NCBI RefSeq assembly: GCF_001183865.1
Contig: NZ_CP012020.1
Span: 558,001-622,000, forward strand
Reading direction: 5' to 3'
DNA: 64,000 nucleotides
DNA from: Methylophilus sp. TWE2
GTDB taxonomy: Bacteria > Pseudomonadota > Gammaproteobacteria > Burkholderiales > Methylophilaceae
Shown: one piece after another, positions 61,777 to 64,000 of the stretch
Numbering within the stretch: the stretch's first letter is position 1
Layout of the letters: each line of letters opens with the position of its first letter
Translations under genes and position numbers: made by a program
Notes under the pieces: model-generated
What the model saw: only the letters and a program-made list of their open reading frames with translations
Told to the model about the DNA's origin: nothing
The model's database searches: none

Positions 61777-64000
61777 ATGAGCAATTTGAAAAGGATGAGA
61801 GCAACCATTATATGGCTACTATGTCTGTGTAGCATTTTGATCTGCGCAAGTGTGCAGGCAGCGACCGTGACTTTGAATGCCAACGGGGGCTCCAACTCGA
61901 CCAATGGTTTGAAAATCTTTATCAACGATAACTCACAGATTCAAGTGCAAAGGCTCAACAGCACTGGTCAGTTATATCAGCCAGACCGAACACCTGCCAA
62001 TAGCAGGTTAGATAATGGGATTTATATTCGGGGAAATAACCAGATTTATGGCCCGGATCACTTTGCCTACAACGCACCTGCCAACTATACCGCGCAAGCA
62101 ATGACAGCGGTATCGCCTGCCAATGCATCAGCAGGAAACGCCCAGACAACCCGTTCGCAGTTCACTGTTCCCGGAAACAATGTCGGCGGCGGGCCACAAG
62201 TAACAATAGATTGGAGTTACACCTATCCGTATGACTTTGTGACTGCAAAGGTGACGATTAATATTCCTTTGTTGTATCCCGTTAGCACCAGTAATCCAGT
62301 GCGTTATTACCATGTGGTGGATACCTATTTAGGTGGCTCTGACTGTGGCTGTGGGGTTCGATATGTGGATAATAATGGCAAACAGGTGGCCGGGACATAC
62401 CCATATGCAGGAAACTGCTCATCTGGAAGTGGGTCAACCAATATTGCCTGCCCCTCTAGTACAGCGCTGCCTGCCAATCTGGATGTGGTTGAAAGTTTCA
62501 GGGAGCGAGATGGAAATTTTAGCCGTTATTGTGTAGGTAATTATCAAACATTTTGGTCCAATAATAATTCCACGGCTTGCGCGATAGCTAAAACAGGCCA
62601 GTTAGCAAATACAGTCAATACCACCTTAACAGACACTGGCGCGGCAATTGAATATGACTTTACATCGCCTGGCATCCATACGTTCAGCTATGACTTTGTG
62701 GTTGGTTCCACGGTAGTCCCAGACTACGATCATCTGGAAATCCGTCACCCAGGCAGTTCTTCTTTATGTCCGGTTGATGTGCAGGTGATGGCTTGTTTGG
62801 TTTCTACAATGCCTTGTCCGGATGATCAACTCATCAACTCAGGTAGCCTTACAGGGACGCTGACCATTTCTCCCAGCTCTCCCACCGTCACGGTGACCCC
62901 GGATGCCCAGTTTGATGTCGGGAATGCCGGCACCATTGACATCCTCACCTTACAGGGCAGCTCTGCAGCCACTTATACCTTGGGAGCAAGCGGACTCAGT
63001 AAGGGGCCGATGAATGGCATCAAGTGCTGGAACACAGCGAATAACTCGCAAAGTTGCACTTTTACGATGACGAGCACGGCTTGCGTGAGTACATTTGAGT
63101 GCATGGAAAGTGGTTTAACCTACAATAATCTTAAAAACAATACATCTGCGCGTAACCCGCTTTATACCAAAGTACTTGGGCAGTCTTTTGATGTGGACGT
63201 GGTCGCCCTATTGTCCAGTGGTGCACAATCAAGTGGTTATAACTCGAGTTTAAAAGTTGATCTGGTTACCGATAGTAGTAACACGTGTAGCAATAATATT
63301 ATCGTGACCAAAGATGTCAGTTTCACTGCCTCGGATGGTGGACGTAAAAAAGTGACTTTTAGCGCAACAGATGTGACGCGTGCTTATCCTAATTTGCGTT
63401 GCCAGGTTAGAGACACCAGCCAGAACAAATCGGGTTGCTCGTCTGATAATTTTGCAATCCGTCCTCAGTCTTTATCCATTACCAATAGCAATACTGTGCA
63501 ATCCGCTTCACCAACAGCTACCGCGACACCCACCTTCCGGGCTGGAGCTAATACCTCGCCCAATGCGGACAAGTTCAGCCTGACCGCTGCAAGTGGGGAG
63601 CAGGGCTACAACGGTACCCCGAAAATTGCTAATGCCTTATTGCAGGCTCATCCTGGAGCCCCCGCGGTTGGTATTGTGACTGGTGTATTTGCTGCAGGTA
63701 ATGCAGGAGCCAGTACAGGGGACAACTTTGCTTACTCTGAAGTCGGGCATTTTAAAATTCTACCGCAAGGGCTTTACGATGATACGTTCACTGCTGTAGA
63801 TGTATCCAAAGGTGACTGTAATAATAATTTCGATAATGCGGGGGACGGATCGCCCAAAAAATATGGCTGCTTGTTTGGCAATACGACAGACACCAACTAC
63901 TTTGGCCGCTTTAAACCTTCTAGCTTGAGGGTAGATGCTTCAGCCGTCACGCTGGCCTGTGGCAATTTTGTGTACTATGGACAAGATACAACGCCTACCA
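61777..64000 (+). CDS. Large secreted MshQ-like protein, incomplete at window end
   Basis: The frame from ATG 61777 (ribosome-binding site AAAGGAAA) is open for 741 codons to the last base. It begins with a signal peptide (WLLCLCSILICASVQA/AT, cleavage near residue 28). The rest is rich in Asn, Thr, Ser and Gly with scattered cysteine pairs (SDCGCG, NTCSNN, LRCQV). A later segment, FAIRPQSLSITN through YSEVGHFKI and FGRFKPSSL, matches the DUF6701 region of MshQ. MshQ-type proteins end the msh operon in Vibrio and are proposed surface or tip components. The stop lies beyond the window. Confidence 0.82.
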   Translation, partial: MSNLKRMRATIIWLLCLCSILICASVQAATVTLNANGGSNSTNGLKIFINDNSQIQVQRLNSTGQLYQPDRTPANSRLDNGIYIRGNNQIYGPDHFAYNAPANYTAQAMTAVSPANASAGNAQTTRSQFTVPGNNVGGGPQVTIDWSYTYPYDFVTAKVTINIPLLYPVSTSNPVRYYHVVDTYLGGSDCGCGVRYVDNNGKQVAGTYPYAGNCSSGSGSTNIACPSSTALPANLDVVESFRERDGNFSRYCVGNYQTFWSNNNSTACAIAKTGQLANTVNTTLTDTGAAIEYDFTSPGIHTFSYDFVVGSTVVPDYDHLEIRHPGSSSLCPVDVQVMACLVSTMPCPDDQLINSGSLTGTLTISPSSPTVTVTPDAQFDVGNAGTIDILTLQGSSAATYTLGASGLSKGPMNGIKCWNTANNSQSCTFTMTSTACVSTFECMESGLTYNNLKNNTSARNPLYTKVLGQSFDVDVVALLSSGAQSSGYNSSLKVDLVTDSSNTCSNNIIVTKDVSFTASDGGRKKVTFSATDVTRAYPNLRCQVRDTSQNKSGCSSDNFAIRPQSLSITNSNTVQSASPTATATPTFRAGANTSPNADKFSLTAASGEQGYNGTPKIANALLQAHPGAPAVGIVTGVFAAGNAGASTGDNFAYSEVGHFKILPQGLYDDTFTAVDVSKGDCNNNFDNAGDGSPKKYGCLFGNTTDTNYFGRFKPSSLRVDASAVTLACGNFVYYGQDTTPT

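Noticed and set aside
1..64000. CRISPR arrays, insertion sequences, prophage or integrases
   Set aside because: No regularly spaced repeats, transposase or integrase motifs or phage structural genes were seen on either strand; the genes are all of chromosomal type.

Overview
The window reads as chromosomal DNA of a betaproteobacterium, most probably a methylotroph of the Methylophilaceae (Methylophilus-like). This rests on the betaproteobacterial gene orders (coaBC-dut, dusB-fis-purH-purD-hemF, polA with a DUF2782 gene and thrB), on protein resemblance judged by eye, on a base composition near one half G+C, and on a TonB receptor resembling the pyrroloquinoline quinone (PQQ) receptor YncD/PqqU. 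The genus is inference. There is no prophage, insertion sequence, CRISPR array or obvious island. Coding density is high and no gene-free stretch exceeds about 260 bases.

Layout: 1-8347 is the end of the S10/spc ribosomal cluster plus the alpha operon (rplX' rplE rpsN rpsH rplF rplR rpsE rpmD rplO secY infA rpmJ, then a promoter and rpsM rpsK rpsD rpoA rplQ and a strong terminator). 8.4-11.5 kb holds a small thioredoxin-fold protein, the MgtE magnesium channel and a large MscS-type channel. 11.5-17.6 kb is a rearranged rpmG-rpmB-dut-coaBC-radC neighbourhood, interrupted by the YncD/PqqU-like receptor and a putative HExxH membrane protein. A tRNA-Val gene and a stand-alone ANTAR-domain protein follow. 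18.3-24.3 kb carries cstA-ybdD-DUF2805, ilvD, a sugar-phosphate mutarotase and a c551-type cytochrome. 24.3-33.7 kb is a long leftward cluster (dusB fis | purH purD hemF apeB, then two sodium-coupled amino-acid symporters).

34-40.5 kb is a tripartite RND efflux operon diverging from its TetR/AcrR regulator, with an AcrR-type palindrome lying in the promoter spacer. 40.5-55.8 kb mixes housekeeping and signalling genes: an MFS transporter, lgt, a CinA-like gene with a coupled membrane protein, GlsB, polA, a LOG-family protein, thrB, an EAL-CBS-GGDEF cyclic-di-GMP enzyme, uvrD and trmL. Between uvrD and trmL, on the opposite strand to both, lies a convincing unannotated small-RNA candidate of about 100 nt. 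It has three hairpins, an anti-Shine-Dalgarno loop and an intrinsic terminator.

55.9-64.0 kb is an MSHA-type pilus locus: mshE, mshG, a textbook sigma-54 promoter, the main pilin, four minor pilin-like proteins and a large secreted MshQ-like protein that runs off the end. MshE carries two exact-length cyclic-di-GMP-binding motifs, so the nearby cyclic-di-GMP enzyme and the sigma-54 promoter suggest two layers of control over one surface appendage. The sRNA candidate, the sigma-54 pilin promoter, the receptor with its 28-bp perfect palindrome and the ANTAR protein are the observations most worth following.
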